Shown here: one piece after another, positions 7,758-13,629 of the stretch
Numbering within the stretch: the first letter of the stretch is position 1
Layout of the letters: every line of letters begins with the position of its first letter
Origin: a virus
Length of the DNA stretch: 43,423 nt
Direction: 5' to 3' (one strand)
IMG/VR virus record: IMGVR_UViG_3300008266_000263
Coordinates: 1 to 43,423 of that record
Notes under the pieces: generated by a model
The model's database searches: none
The model's input: only the letters and a program-made list of their open reading frames with translations
Told to the model about the DNA's origin: nothing
Made by a program: the position numbers and the translations under genes

Positions 7758-7872
7758 GGTTAGGTGGCGGAATTGGCGAGACGCAAGTATCATAGTGAGA
7801 TACTAATAGTGTGGTGAAAGTCCACTTTAAATCCTAGTTACCTATCTGCAGGTTCGAGTCCTGCCCTGACCA
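7758..7872 (+). tRNA. Abnormal 115-base tRNA-like gene with Leu-type D-arm
   Basis: The acceptor GGTTAGG/CCTGACC pairs over 7 positions (one T-G), the T-arm GCAGG-TTCGAGT-CCTGC is perfect, the discriminator A is followed by CTA, and the D-arm GGCGGAATTGGCGAGACGC is typical of class II (Leu) tRNAs. The next hairpin, AGTATC-ATAGTGA-GATACT, has a 7-base loop with T at position 33 and would give anticodon AGT, which is not a Leu codon and is abnormal for a bacterial Thr tRNA. Between it and the T-arm are about 43 bases, far more than a normal variable arm, with an internal GTGG/CCAC hairpin. It may contain an insertion, be degenerate, or be a tRNA mimic. Identity is unresolved. Confidence 0.6.
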
Positions 7873-7891
7873 CTAATTTTAATAAAAAACT

Positions 7892-7981
7892 ATGGATACA
7901 ATCTATTCAGTAATATTGATTATATTACTTTTGATTACAATTCGCAAAATGTATAAAGATAAAACTTATATAGGCAAATGA
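7892..7981 (+). CDS. 29-residue membrane peptide
   Basis: MDTIYSVILIILLLITIRKM, followed by a short basic tail, is a single-pass membrane peptide. Its TGA overlaps the ATG of the next gene (ATGA at 7978-7981), the coupling arrangement used throughout this region, which supports it as a real gene despite its size. It starts 20 bases after the tRNA-like gene. Function unknown. Confidence 0.5.
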   Translation: MDTIYSVILIILLLITIRKMYKDKTYIGK

Positions 7982-8376
7982 AAACAACTTACCAAAATCG
8001 TTACGGGGACAATATTGTTTTTGAAAAAGAAGCAAATACAGTCAAAATGACTGGGTATTCACCTTATTTAAGGTTTGGTTATCCTAATGTGTATGATGAT
8101 GCATATGCTGCTTATTGTAAGGATATTGAGAATCCTATGGATTTAAATTTATTTAAAAATAAAATCCATGAATGGAAAGAAGGAAAAGTAAACCCACTTA
8201 AACAATATGAAAAGTTAGTTTATTCAGATCTTTCTAAATATGATATGGTAGATCCATCAGGTGGTCCTTATTTAGCAGTAGGAACTAATTTAAAATATTA
8301 TTTTGGAGTAAAAGAAAATATAATCATTGAATCAATCCATTCAGAAAAAGATCATATTCTTTTTAAAATAAAATAG
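7978..8376 (+). CDS. Hypothetical protein
   Basis: 132 residues, soluble, with alternating aromatic and charged residues. No motif I can name. Visible features are the start MKTTYQNRYGDNIVFEKEAN, a tyrosine-rich middle (YPNVYDDAYAAYCKDIENP), a W-K-E-G turn, and a glycine-proline segment DPSGGPYLAVGTNLKYYFGV that suggests a compact beta domain. It is translationally coupled to the membrane peptide before it. The unit ends before the late-type motif at 8392. Confidence 0.6.
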   Translation: MKTTYQNRYGDNIVFEKEANTVKMTGYSPYLRFGYPNVYDDAYAAYCKDIENPMDLNLFKNKIHEWKEGKVNPLKQYEKLVYSDLSKYDMVDPSGGPYLAVGTNLKYYFGVKENIIIESIHSEKDHILFKIK

Positions 8377-8391
8377 AATTAAATCCTTACC

Positions 8392-8401
8392 ATATTTATA
8401 T
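8392..8401 (+). promoter_or_regulatory. Late-type promoter motif, one-base variant
   Basis: ATATTTATAT, 5 bases before the ATG at 8407, in the gap before the lipoprotein and secreted-protein pair. Confidence 0.45.
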
Positions 8402-8406
8402 ATAGT

Positions 8407-8673
8407 ATGGTACGGATTTTCTTTTTTGTGATTTTATTGACCATTCTTGGCTGTAAAACAAAAAATGTTTTGTATACTGACTATATCCTTATTGAAAAAA
8501 CCGATGGAACTAAGGATACACTTACCCACAAATATTGGAATAAATTTACTTGGGATGAATATAAAATGGAATGGTTTGTAAAATATCATAATTTAGATAT
8601 TAAACAGGTTTCTAATGTTAAATTATTATATACAACTAAAAAAGTATTTACTGATAAACAATTAAATAAATGA
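8407..8673 (+). CDS. Small predicted lipoprotein
   Basis: 88 residues beginning MVRIFFFVILLTILGCKTKN. The short hydrophobic stretch ending L-G-C fits a signal peptidase II lipobox with Cys16 as the lipidated residue, although the -2 Leu is not ideal. The mature part is basic and contains TDGTKDTLTHKYWNKFTWDE, with no enzymatic motif. Its stop overlaps the ATG of the PKD-domain protein (ATGA at 8670), so the two are made together and may act together at the envelope. Possible roles include superinfection exclusion, by analogy with other phage lipoproteins. Confidence 0.65.
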   Translation: MVRIFFFVILLTILGCKTKNVLYTDYILIEKTDGTKDTLTHKYWNKFTWDEYKMEWFVKYHNLDIKQVSNVKLLYTTKKVFTDKQLNK

Positions 8674-9656
8674 AACAGTTTCTTATTGCTCTGCTACTAT
8701 TAACTAGCATAGCAAGTTACAGTCAGGGTGGTGTTAGATTATTTTTTGAAAAATCAAATCAATTCTATAAACAAACCATTATTACATTCTCAGAATCAAC
8801 TACAGACCAAGCCGATAATTGTTGCGATGCATTAAGGCTCCCTGGTTCAGAACAAGCAATTTGGTCATACATAGGAACAGGAGAATATATAATTAATTCG
8901 TTTGGGTACTTAACAGAAGATAAATTAATTCAGTTAGGTACCTCTGCTTTTCCTGATACAGGTACATTTACTATAGGTGTAGATCAAGTTATAGGAGACA
9001 CATTATCCTATGTTTTAATAGATAATTATATATCTGGTTATCATACACTCCCTTATACATTTCAAGGTCCTGTTTCAAATAGATTTTCTATATTATTTGA
9101 ACGTCCACTTCAAATAGAGGTTGAAAATGGTTGTGAGGTAGGATATATAATTATTAATAATGATGAACCCAGTGTCCCATATACTTTATTAAATGAAAAT
9201 AATGAAGTATCATATTTACCCTCCTATACAGATACCATATATGATTTACCAAGTGGAGATTATACCTTATGTTTATATGATTCTATTCCTGAACAAATTA
9301 ATTTTTCTATAAATAATACAGTTATTGATGCTTCTTTATATTTACCTTATACTACAATTTATATAGGGGATTCATATATAGTTCCTGTATTAAATATATA
9401 TTCGCTTTATGATTCTATTGAATGGGATTTTGGAGATGGCAATACAACATCTAATGATTTAAACCCAGTACATTATTATGCCCAAGCTGGTATATATAAT
9501 TTAAGAGTTATTGTTACTGAGGGAATATGTGAAAAAATATTTGAGGCTCAGATTATAGTAGATAATTTAGCTAATATTAATTATGTAAATGCATTTAAAC
9601 ACAAACCAACAAATTATTATTATACAATAGATGGTAAATTAGTTAAAAAGTTATAA
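8670..9656 (+). CDS. Secreted protein with PKD domain and DGKLVKK end
   Basis: 328 residues. A signal peptide covers residues 1-19 (MKQFLIALLLLTSIASYSQ). The mature protein has two beta-rich parts, a Cys pair (NCCDALRLPG), and at about residues 230-300 a clear PKD domain (IEWDFGDGNTTSNDLNPVHY, then AGIYNLRVIV). The end, YYYTIDGKLVKKL, matches the start of a type-IX-secretion sorting domain (DLxGKLVKK) but nothing follows. With the FN3-like protein at 6660 this gives two phage-encoded secreted proteins built from Bacteroidota surface-protein parts. PKD domains usually mediate protein or sugar binding. The product may mask or modify the host surface; that is inference. Confidence 0.75.
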   Translation: MKQFLIALLLLTSIASYSQGGVRLFFEKSNQFYKQTIITFSESTTDQADNCCDALRLPGSEQAIWSYIGTGEYIINSFGYLTEDKLIQLGTSAFPDTGTFTIGVDQVIGDTLSYVLIDNYISGYHTLPYTFQGPVSNRFSILFERPLQIEVENGCEVGYIIINNDEPSVPYTLLNENNEVSYLPSYTDTIYDLPSGDYTLCLYDSIPEQINFSINNTVIDASLYLPYTTIYIGDSYIVPVLNIYSLYDSIEWDFGDGNTTSNDLNPVHYYAQAGIYNLRVIVTEGICEKIFEAQIIVDNLANINYVNAFKHKPTNYYYTIDGKLVKKL

Positions 9657-9657
9657 T

Positions 9658-9861
9658 ATGAAAAAGTTATTTTATATAGTTTGGGTTATTATATTAATGG
9701 TTGCTTTCTTTTTCCCAGCAGTAATTAGTTTTGTAACTTGGAATTTTTGGTATATGTTATTATTTTTTGTGTCTTGGATACCAACCTTAGCTCTGTTCTA
9801 TATAGGATTGTTACTAATACCACTTGGGGTTGTAAAAAAGGTCATATTAAAGTCATATTAA
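9658..9861 (+). CDS. Small two-helix membrane protein
   Basis: 67 residues, almost entirely hydrophobic, with two predicted membrane helices (about residues 4-28 and 30-58) separated by an F-V-T-W-N-F-W turn. It starts 1 base after the PKD-protein stop, making a three-gene envelope cluster with the lipoprotein. Its last codons (K-V-I-L-K-S-Y-stop) are written by the two GTCATATTAAA promoter repeats of the next unit, so coding and regulatory DNA overlap here. Function unknown. Confidence 0.65.
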   Translation: MKKLFYIVWVIILMVAFFFPAVISFVTWNFWYMLLFFVSWIPTLALFYIGLLLIPLGVVKKVILKSY

Positions 9862-9896
9862 AACGGAGGCCTCGCAAGAGGCCTTTCGTATCTTTA
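9841..9896 (+). promoter_or_regulatory. Early-type promoter with paired GTCAT boxes and GCAA hairpin
   Basis: GTCATATTAAA repeats at 9841 and 9852, and TATCTTTA at 9889-9896. The position expected for TTTG is replaced by GGAG, so the -33 is poor. A perfect 7-bp hairpin AGGCCTC-GCAA-GAGGCCT occupies 9867-9884. The ATG at 9919 is 22 bases downstream. Confidence 0.65.
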
Positions 9897-9918
9897 TGAC
9901 ACAATTAAAAACGCACCT

Positions 9919-10302
9919 ATGATCTACCAAGCAGAATTGAACAATCTAGTTATTGAGATCTGTAAGATTCAATCAACTAAAGATTATCCTAACAAGGAAA
10001 AAGTAATTTTAGAAAAAAGAATTCAGTTAGAAGAAGTTAGAGATAAAGTTCGTAATTTATTCAAAGAAAACGAACAAAATGAAGTTGATATAATTAAAGG
10101 TATTACTGAGCGTTCTGATGAAGATTGCAAGTATATTTACAATGTAGTATTTACTGAGGATTTCTTTAAATGGAAATCAGATAAAATCAAAGCTTTAATT
10201 AAAGTAGGATTAAATCAAGGAGAAGTATATCGGGTATGTTGTTTAAAGCCTGAACTTGATATCAATCAGTCTTATATTGATCAGATTGCTAAAAAGTCAT
10301 AA
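9919..10302 (+). CDS. Hypothetical early protein
   Basis: 127 residues, mostly helical, starting MIYQAELNNLVIEICKIQST and containing a charged coiled-coil-like segment (KVILEKRIQLEEVRDKVRNL). The second half (DCKYIYNVVFTEDFFKWKSD, then KIKALIKVGLNQGEVYRVC) could be a helical DNA-binding domain, but no canonical motif is certain. It is alone behind its promoter, and its final Ser-stop lies inside the GTCAT box of the next promoter. Unrecognised. Confidence 0.65.
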   Translation: MIYQAELNNLVIEICKIQSTKDYPNKEKVILEKRIQLEEVRDKVRNLFKENEQNEVDIIKGITERSDEDCKYIYNVVFTEDFFKWKSDKIKALIKVGLNQGEVYRVCCLKPELDINQSYIDQIAKKS

Positions 10303-10342
10303 TTCAGTCATTTTGAAAATCGAAATTTCATTCGTATCTTTA
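10296..10342 (+). promoter_or_regulatory. Early-type promoter with paired GTCAT boxes
   Basis: GTCAT at 10296 and 10307, TTTG at 10312-10315, a 19-base spacer, and TATCTTTA at 10335-10342. The ATG at 10366 follows after a TTTAAAAAAAC leader. Here the second GTCAT abuts the -33 box, 8 bases closer to it than in the 7456 and 11728 promoters. Confidence 0.7.
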
Positions 10343-10365
10343 ACCAAATTTAAAAAAACATAACC

Positions 10366-10507
10366 ATGAAAAAATCAAATTTCCCCATCACAACTCTTTG
10401 GAACCAATCAAAAGATGCTCTTAAAAAAAAATGAGACCTGGAAAGAACGTTTATGGATGGCTTTAGAAAATAACGGACTTTTACCTGAACTAGATGAGAA
10501 AATCTAA
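10366..10507 (+). pseudogene. Short gene split by a frame change at an A9 run
   Basis: The ATG at 10366 starts a 22-residue frame (MKKSNFPITTLWNQSKDALK) that stops at TGA 10432-10434 directly after nine A. If the frame moves by one base at the A run (10423-10431), reading continues for 25 residues with a protein-like composition (NETWKERLWMALENNGLLPE) to TAA 10505-10507, which overlaps the next ATG as real genes do here. The joined product would be about 46 residues. The cause may be transcript slippage on A9, ribosomal frameshifting, a homopolymer sequence error or a true mutation. Upstream is a complete early-type promoter, so the gene is expressed in some form. Confidence 0.45.
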
Positions 10508-10727
10508 AATTGTTTCCCAACTAATGGCTGACGATATAATTCAGGATGAATTTATCGTTATGAATGAGGATGGACACTTCTTTAGGGGACTAGTTATGGG
10601 ATTACCTGATTGGTCCCCTCATATAGATCAAGCTAAACCTCTTGACAATATCAGAAAATTTGAAACCCTATGCAGAATGTGTAGGGGCACAGAACTAATC
10701 TACGAACATGTCAGAAAAAAAAGGTAA
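10494..10727 (+). CDS. Hypothetical early protein
   Basis: 77 residues with the sequence MRKSKIVSQLMADDIIQDEF followed by a beta-like segment (NEDGHFFRGLVMGLPDW) and CRMCRGTELIYEHVRKKR at the end. The two cysteines are only two residues apart without a second pair, so a zinc finger is not supported. It overlaps the split gene before it by 14 bases and the next gene by 20, so it belongs to the same early operon. Not recognised. Confidence 0.6.
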   Translation: MRKSKIVSQLMADDIIQDEFIVMNEDGHFFRGLVMGLPDWSPHIDQAKPLDNIRKFETLCRMCRGTELIYEHVRKKR

Positions 10728-11013
10728 ACCCGCAAAATTATTATACCCGTTTCCTACACAAAGGTGTTTAGAAATAAAACACTATAATACAGGACAATGG
10801 TATCGAGTTACCCCTAGAGAATTTAGAAGTTATAAGGGTGATAGGAGAATACTCCAATTCGATGAAAATAATCAACCCTATTATGAAGAATACTCAGGGC
10901 CCGTTTATTATTTTGAAAGTAATATAGTTTATAAAGAAAATACTCCAGGTTTTATCTATTTACATAATATAGATCCTAGACCTTCAAGAAAAACCATTTA
11001 TAGCAATAAATAA
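10708..11013 (+). CDS. Hypothetical early protein, basic
   Basis: 101 residues, rich in Tyr, Arg and Pro, starting MSEKKGKPAKLLYPFPTQRC. The middle (IKHYNTGQWYRVTPREFRSY) looks like a small beta domain with many surface-exposed aromatics, perhaps a nucleic-acid- or protein-binding module. No known motif is visible. It overlaps the previous gene by 20 bases and ends 3 bases before the GTCAT box of the next promoter. Confidence 0.6.
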   Translation: MSEKKGKPAKLLYPFPTQRCLEIKHYNTGQWYRVTPREFRSYKGDRRILQFDENNQPYYEEYSGPVYYFESNIVYKENTPGFIYLHNIDPRPSRKTIYSNK

Positions 11014-11015
11014 GA

Positions 11016-11062
11016 GTCATATAAAAGTCATTTGGATTTTTGAATTTTTGTAATTATATTTA
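11016..11062 (+). promoter_or_regulatory. Early-type promoter, overlapping an ATATTTATAA motif
   Basis: GTCAT at 11016 and 11027, TTTG at 11031-11034, a 20-base spacer, and TATATTTA at 11055-11062. The -7 box is also part of ATATTTATAA at 11056-11065, so both promoter classes could use this site. The ATG at 11088 is 25 bases after the -7 box. Confidence 0.7.
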
Positions 11063-11087
11063 TAACAAATTTAAAACCCCCACACCT

Positions 11088-11309
11088 ATGGCCTCAGATG
11101 CTAAAATCTTAATTTGTTACTCTTTTAAAGATCAACAACAAGCAAAAGAGTTAGGAATAGAAACAGTTCAACAGTTTGAATTTGATATTAACGAAATGCC
11201 TGAAGCTGATATATTTTTTGAAAATTTAAAAATAGCTGGTGGTAATGTTAGTTATTGGGTTGCAAACAGATTTGTTAAAGGTTATTCTGAAGATTTTATT
11301 TGGAACTAA
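11088..11309 (+). CDS. Small hypothetical early protein
   Basis: 73 residues starting MASDAKILICYSFKDQQQAK. The frame is open upstream to a TTG at 11040, but this would run through the promoter, so the ATG at 11088 behind the A-rich leader is the start. The pattern AKILICYSF, ELGIETVQQFEFDI, and ADIFFENLKIAGG suggests a small alpha/beta fold, perhaps Rossmann-like, but no binding motif can be assigned. It is followed after 20 bases by the metallopeptidase gene. Confidence 0.6.
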   Translation: MASDAKILICYSFKDQQQAKELGIETVQQFEFDINEMPEADIFFENLKIAGGNVSYWVANRFVKGYSEDFIWN

Positions 11310-11329
11310 ATTTTTAAAAACCACACTAT

Positions 11330-11722
11330 ATGTCTCCATACAACGAAGTTTCTGCTAAAATTGTAGTAAATTGGTGTATTAAAAATATGGGAGTATCTCA
11401 CTTTCATAATACTACACCTGAAATCGAGGTAAGTAAAAAGAAATCTAATCGAATGGGTGAATTCGATGAAGATTATAACATTATTACTGTATTTAAGAAA
11501 AATCACAAATCACTTATAGAATTTATTAGAACTATAATTCATGAGTATGTTCATTATCTTCAAGATCCTATATATTTAGAACATTGTGATAACACTTATG
11601 AAGCAGGAGAAGATAATCCTGCAGAAGCAGAGGCTGAGGAGCGAGCTCAATGTTATGCTAGTATTTGTAAAAAAGATATCATGAGTATAATTAAGACTTA
11701 TAATATGTATAATGAGAAATAA
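11330..11722 (+). CDS. Predicted zincin metallopeptidase
   Basis: 130 residues. Residues 71-75 are HEYVH within IRTIIHEYVHYLQD, the HExxH zinc-binding and catalytic motif. A cluster of glutamates about 25 residues later (NPAEAEAEERAQCYA) supplies a likely third ligand as in gluzincin-type enzymes. The length fits a minimal peptidase domain, with the N-terminal 60 residues forming the usual beta-sheet. A similar HExxH plus E-x-E-x-EA arrangement occurs inside the giant protein at 39429. It is in an early operon, so it may cleave a host protein soon after infection; the substrate is unknown. Confidence 0.75.
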   Translation: MSPYNEVSAKIVVNWCIKNMGVSHFHNTTPEIEVSKKKSNRMGEFDEDYNIITVFKKNHKSLIEFIRTIIHEYVHYLQDPIYLEHCDNTYEAGEDNPAEAEAEERAQCYASICKKDIMSIIKTYNMYNEK

Positions 11723-11727
11723 AAAGC

Positions 11728-11782
11728 GTCATATTAAAGTCATATCAAAATTTGGATTTTTGAAATTCTGTTCGTATCTTTA
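11728..11782 (+). promoter_or_regulatory. Early-type promoter with paired GTCAT boxes
   Basis: The best example: GTCAT at 11728 and 11739, TTTG at 11751-11754, a 20-base spacer, and TATCTTTA at 11775-11782. The ATG at 11809 follows after a TTTAAAAACATAAAAAAC leader. Confidence 0.78.
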
Positions 11783-11808
11783 TGACACATTTAAAAACAT
11801 AAAAAACT

Positions 11809-12561
11809 ATGAAACTAAACCTTGTTGAACCGAACTTTCTAGACAATGAAACTATCGGTAAATTCCCAGTGTTAGACACGTATTCATTACGTCAGCTAGC
11901 TCCTTCATTTTTTTCTGAAATTACTAAAAACAAAATGTTAGATTTTTCAGAAGTACTTGATATGGCTAGTGAAAAAGGTTGGAAACCAGTATATGCTGTT
12001 GAAAAACCTAGTAAACAATTTAAAAGACAAGGATATAGTCCAGCTTTTATTAAGTTTCGTAATGAAAATATGCAGCTTTCTGCAAATGAAGATTTGTATC
12101 CTGAAGTATTGATGCGTGTTAATCCAGTTCAAAACTATTCTGCATTAGATTCAGGTTATTTATTTCGTCAAGTTTGCTCTAATGGACTAGTAAGAGCTCA
12201 AGATCAACAAAGTTACAATATTAAAGGAGGTAATGCTGATTTTAAATTAAACAGTTTCGAAAGAGCATTTGAAGAAGTTAATACTGATTTCGGTAAAATT
12301 TTATTACCTGTTAATCAAATGAAAGAAATAGAGCTTAACGAAACACAAAAATTCAACTTTGCAACTAAAGCAAAAGATATTTCAAAATTATCTAAAGTTA
12401 GCGCTGTTGAATTGTTAACTCCTCGTCGTATTGAAGATGAAGGTTCAGTATTATGGAATGTATTTAACCGAGTTCAAGAAAATGTAATGAGTAATTTATC
12501 ATCAGGTTTACACGTTGAATTAAATCAACAATTGTGGAAGCTAGCTGAACAGTATGCTTAA
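11809..12561 (+). CDS. DUF932-like phage/plasmid protein
   Basis: 250 residues. The central segment (YLFRQVCSNGLVRAQ, residues about 117-131) and the C-terminal LWNVFNRVQENVMSN match the hallmark CSNGL and N-x-x-Q-E-N patterns of the DUF932 family, found in phages, plasmids and some integrative elements. Members have no settled biochemical role; some lie in anti-restriction or replication contexts. Here it is alone between a strong early promoter and a strong terminator, which implies high and independent early expression. Codon use is somewhat less AT-rich than in the structural genes (GTTCGT, CGTCGT). Family assignment is by eye and fairly good. Confidence 0.7.
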   Translation: MKLNLVEPNFLDNETIGKFPVLDTYSLRQLAPSFFSEITKNKMLDFSEVLDMASEKGWKPVYAVEKPSKQFKRQGYSPAFIKFRNENMQLSANEDLYPEVLMRVNPVQNYSALDSGYLFRQVCSNGLVRAQDQQSYNIKGGNADFKLNSFERAFEEVNTDFGKILLPVNQMKEIELNETQKFNFATKAKDISKLSKVSAVELLTPRRIEDEGSVLWNVFNRVQENVMSNLSSGLHVELNQQLWKLAEQYA

Positions 12562-12579
12562 AATTAATTAAATATTAAG

Positions 12580-12608
12580 AATAGCCCCTTAATTGGGGCT
12601 ATTTTTTT
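12580..12608 (+). terminator. Strong intrinsic terminator
   Basis: AATAGCCCC/GGGGCTATT, a 9-bp perfect stem with a TTAATT loop, followed by T6-7. It ends the DUF932-like transcription unit. Confidence 0.9.
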
Positions 12609-12612
12609 CTTT

Positions 12613-12622
12613 ATATTTATAA
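12613..12622 (+). promoter_or_regulatory. Late-type promoter motif ATATTTATAA
   Basis: Exact motif, 7 bases before the ATG at 12630 and immediately after a terminator. A new start of transcription is needed here, which supports the motif being a promoter. Confidence 0.6.
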
Positions 12623-12629
12623 TAAAATT

Positions 12630-12899
12630 ATGAAAAAATCATTTCTAAAATTAGTTGATTGGTTTGATTCAATTATCAGATCATACCCTACTTATGGTTT
12701 CCATATTGAAGGAAAACATAAAGATAAAATTTGTAAGTTCTTAGATGAAAATGAATTTTATTATGAAATCTTTCTAAGCCAAGAATTTAATGAAGGATAT
12801 TTATTTAAATTTAATGGTAGATTTTTTTCAGTAAAAGATTATGAATTAGTAATAAAAAAACTGAAAAATTTAAAAATTAAGTTTTCTGAATTGGGTTAA
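12630..12899 (+). CDS. Small hypothetical protein
   Basis: 89 residues, basic, no membrane segment. MKKSFLKLVDWFDSIIRSYP begins with an amphipathic helix, followed by IEGKHKDKICKFLDENEFYY and a beta-hairpin with GRFFSVKDYELVIKKL. This resembles a small alpha-beta two-layer domain. It is the only gene in its unit; its end overlaps a minus-strand gene by 23 bases. Function unknown. Confidence 0.6.
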   Translation: MKKSFLKLVDWFDSIIRSYPTYGFHIEGKHKDKICKFLDENEFYYEIFLSQEFNEGYLFKFNGRFFSVKDYELVIKKLKNLKIKFSELG

Positions 12900-13095
12900 T
12901 TTTTCGTTTACGCAACCAAAAATATACTCCAAAAAATAAGGCCGATACTAGGTAGAAAATACCTGTGGTAATCCAGTATGAATTTGTTATATTCAGTATC
13001 GTTTTGAAAATAATATCGAACCCAAAAGGGTTGAAAAACATGGCAAGCATGAGAAAGTAATCTTCTAAGGGTACAACTGTCAGCTTCTTTATCAT
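12877..13095 (-). CDS. Small membrane protein on the minus strand
   Basis: 72 residues, reading from 13095 down: MIKKLTVVPLEDYFLMLAMF, then a hydrophobic segment and a second helix (TTGIFYLVSALFFGVYFWL) with a basic tail RKRKINPIQKT. Two membrane helices are likely, with the C-terminus in the cytoplasm by the positive-inside rule. Another frame from 13102 has poorer composition and is rejected. No plus-strand gene covers 12900-13100, so this is a real minus-strand gene, converging with 12630-12899. A late-type motif variant lies upstream on its own strand at 13133-13142. Function unknown. Confidence 0.6.
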   Translation of the reverse strand: MIKKLTVVPLEDYFLMLAMFFNPFGFDIIFKTILNITNSYWITTGIFYLVSALFFGVYFWLRKRKINPIQKT

Positions 13096-13132
13096 TATCC
13101 ATATGTGTAGATTTAGTTCAACAATAAGTTTT

Positions 13133-13142
13133 CAATAAATAT
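13133..13142 (-). promoter_or_regulatory. Late-type motif variant on minus strand
   Basis: Minus strand reads ATATTTATTG, 37 bases before the ATG at 13095. The distance is longer than usual for this motif, so it is a weak candidate. Confidence 0.3.
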
Positions 13143-13239
13143 GAAAGTTTTAAATTTTATCTTAAGTGAGCCTTATGTAAATTACCTTATAATTACATTA
13201 GATTTGGCATACAAACATTTTTTTATTAATTTGATTTAA
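13141..13239 (+). CDS. Possible 32-residue peptide
   Basis: MKVLNFILSEPYVNYLIITL begins a short frame in the divergent gap between the minus-strand membrane gene and 13271. It is hydrophobic and ends LAYKHFFINLI. It would contain the promoter of the next gene, so it may be accidental. Included only as a candidate. Confidence 0.2.
   Translation: MKVLNFILSEPYVNYLIITLDLAYKHFFINLI
13203..13233 (+). promoter_or_regulatory. Host-like promoter
   Basis: TTTG at 13203-13206, a 19-base spacer, and TTAATTTG at 13226-13233, one mismatch from the Bacteroidota TAnnTTTG box. There are no GTCAT boxes. Transcription would begin near 13240, about 31 bases before the ATG at 13271. Confidence 0.45.
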
Positions 13240-13253
13240 AAGGATTCTTCAAC
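13240..13253 (+). repeat. Left arm of 14-base inverted repeat flanking a gene
   Basis: AAGGATTCTTCAAC here is complementary, with one mismatch, to GTTGAAGAACCCTT at 13630-13643. The arms sit at the predicted 5' end of the mRNA and just after the stop codon of the gene at 13271. Confidence 0.4.
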
Positions 13254-13270
13254 ACTAAAAAAATAAAATT

Positions 13271-13621
13271 ATGGAAACAATGTATTTTACTTTTGGAGTA
13301 TTAACGATGGTTGCTATGGTAGTTGTAGCGGCTGTTATTTATAGTATTCTGATGGTATTCAAACAATCGAAACAAATTAAGCATATTCAAGATGGTTACC
13401 TAAATGGGATAAGAGGTGTTCAGGAAGATTTGAATTGGCGTAGTAATGATTTCAATGATCGTTTTAAAGACTATCATCAACGAATTGAAAATTCATTTAC
13501 AAATGCTAGAGATATGGCTAACGCCTATACCGATATGCGCATTGATAAATTAGAAGATAAACTAACAGGAGCTAGTATAGCTAAAGAAAAATTAAATAAT
13601 AAAAATTTACTAAAAGGATAA
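13271..13621 (+). CDS. Membrane-anchored coiled-coil protein
   Basis: 116 residues. An N-terminal membrane helix (about residues 6-29, TFGVLTMVAMVVVAAVIYSI) is followed by a charged coiled coil (IKHIQDGYLNGIRGVQEDLN, and IENSFTNARDMANAYTDMRI). The layout, a short N-terminal anchor with a long cytoplasmic or periplasmic helix, is like that of spanin-type or membrane scaffold proteins, but no lysis gene partner is visible. It has its own host-like promoter, and an inverted repeat brackets the gene. Function unknown. Confidence 0.65.
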   Translation: METMYFTFGVLTMVAMVVVAAVIYSILMVFKQSKQIKHIQDGYLNGIRGVQEDLNWRSNDFNDRFKDYHQRIENSFTNARDMANAYTDMRIDKLEDKLTGASIAKEKLNNKNLLKG

Positions 13622-13629
13622 ATTAACTC

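Noticed and set aside
10431-10466. Short frame from the ATG at 10431 (11 residues)
   Set aside because: Too short and explained better by the continued frame of the split gene.
11040-11087. TTG start for the gene ending at 11309
   Set aside because: It would put coding sequence across the -7 box; the ATG at 11088 follows the A-rich leader as in sister genes.
5079-11743. GTCATATTAAA repeats as a CRISPR or dispersed mobile repeat
   Set aside because: Units are only 11 bases, come in pairs without unique spacers, and always sit just upstream of promoters.
11306-12132. Minus-strand frames at 11306-11506 and 11947-12132
   Set aside because: Fully antisense to the metallopeptidase and DUF932-like genes, which have clear family motifs.
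12908-13102. Alternative minus-strand frame of 64 codons
   Set aside because: It shares DNA with the membrane protein frame at 12877-13095, which has a far better membrane-helix composition.
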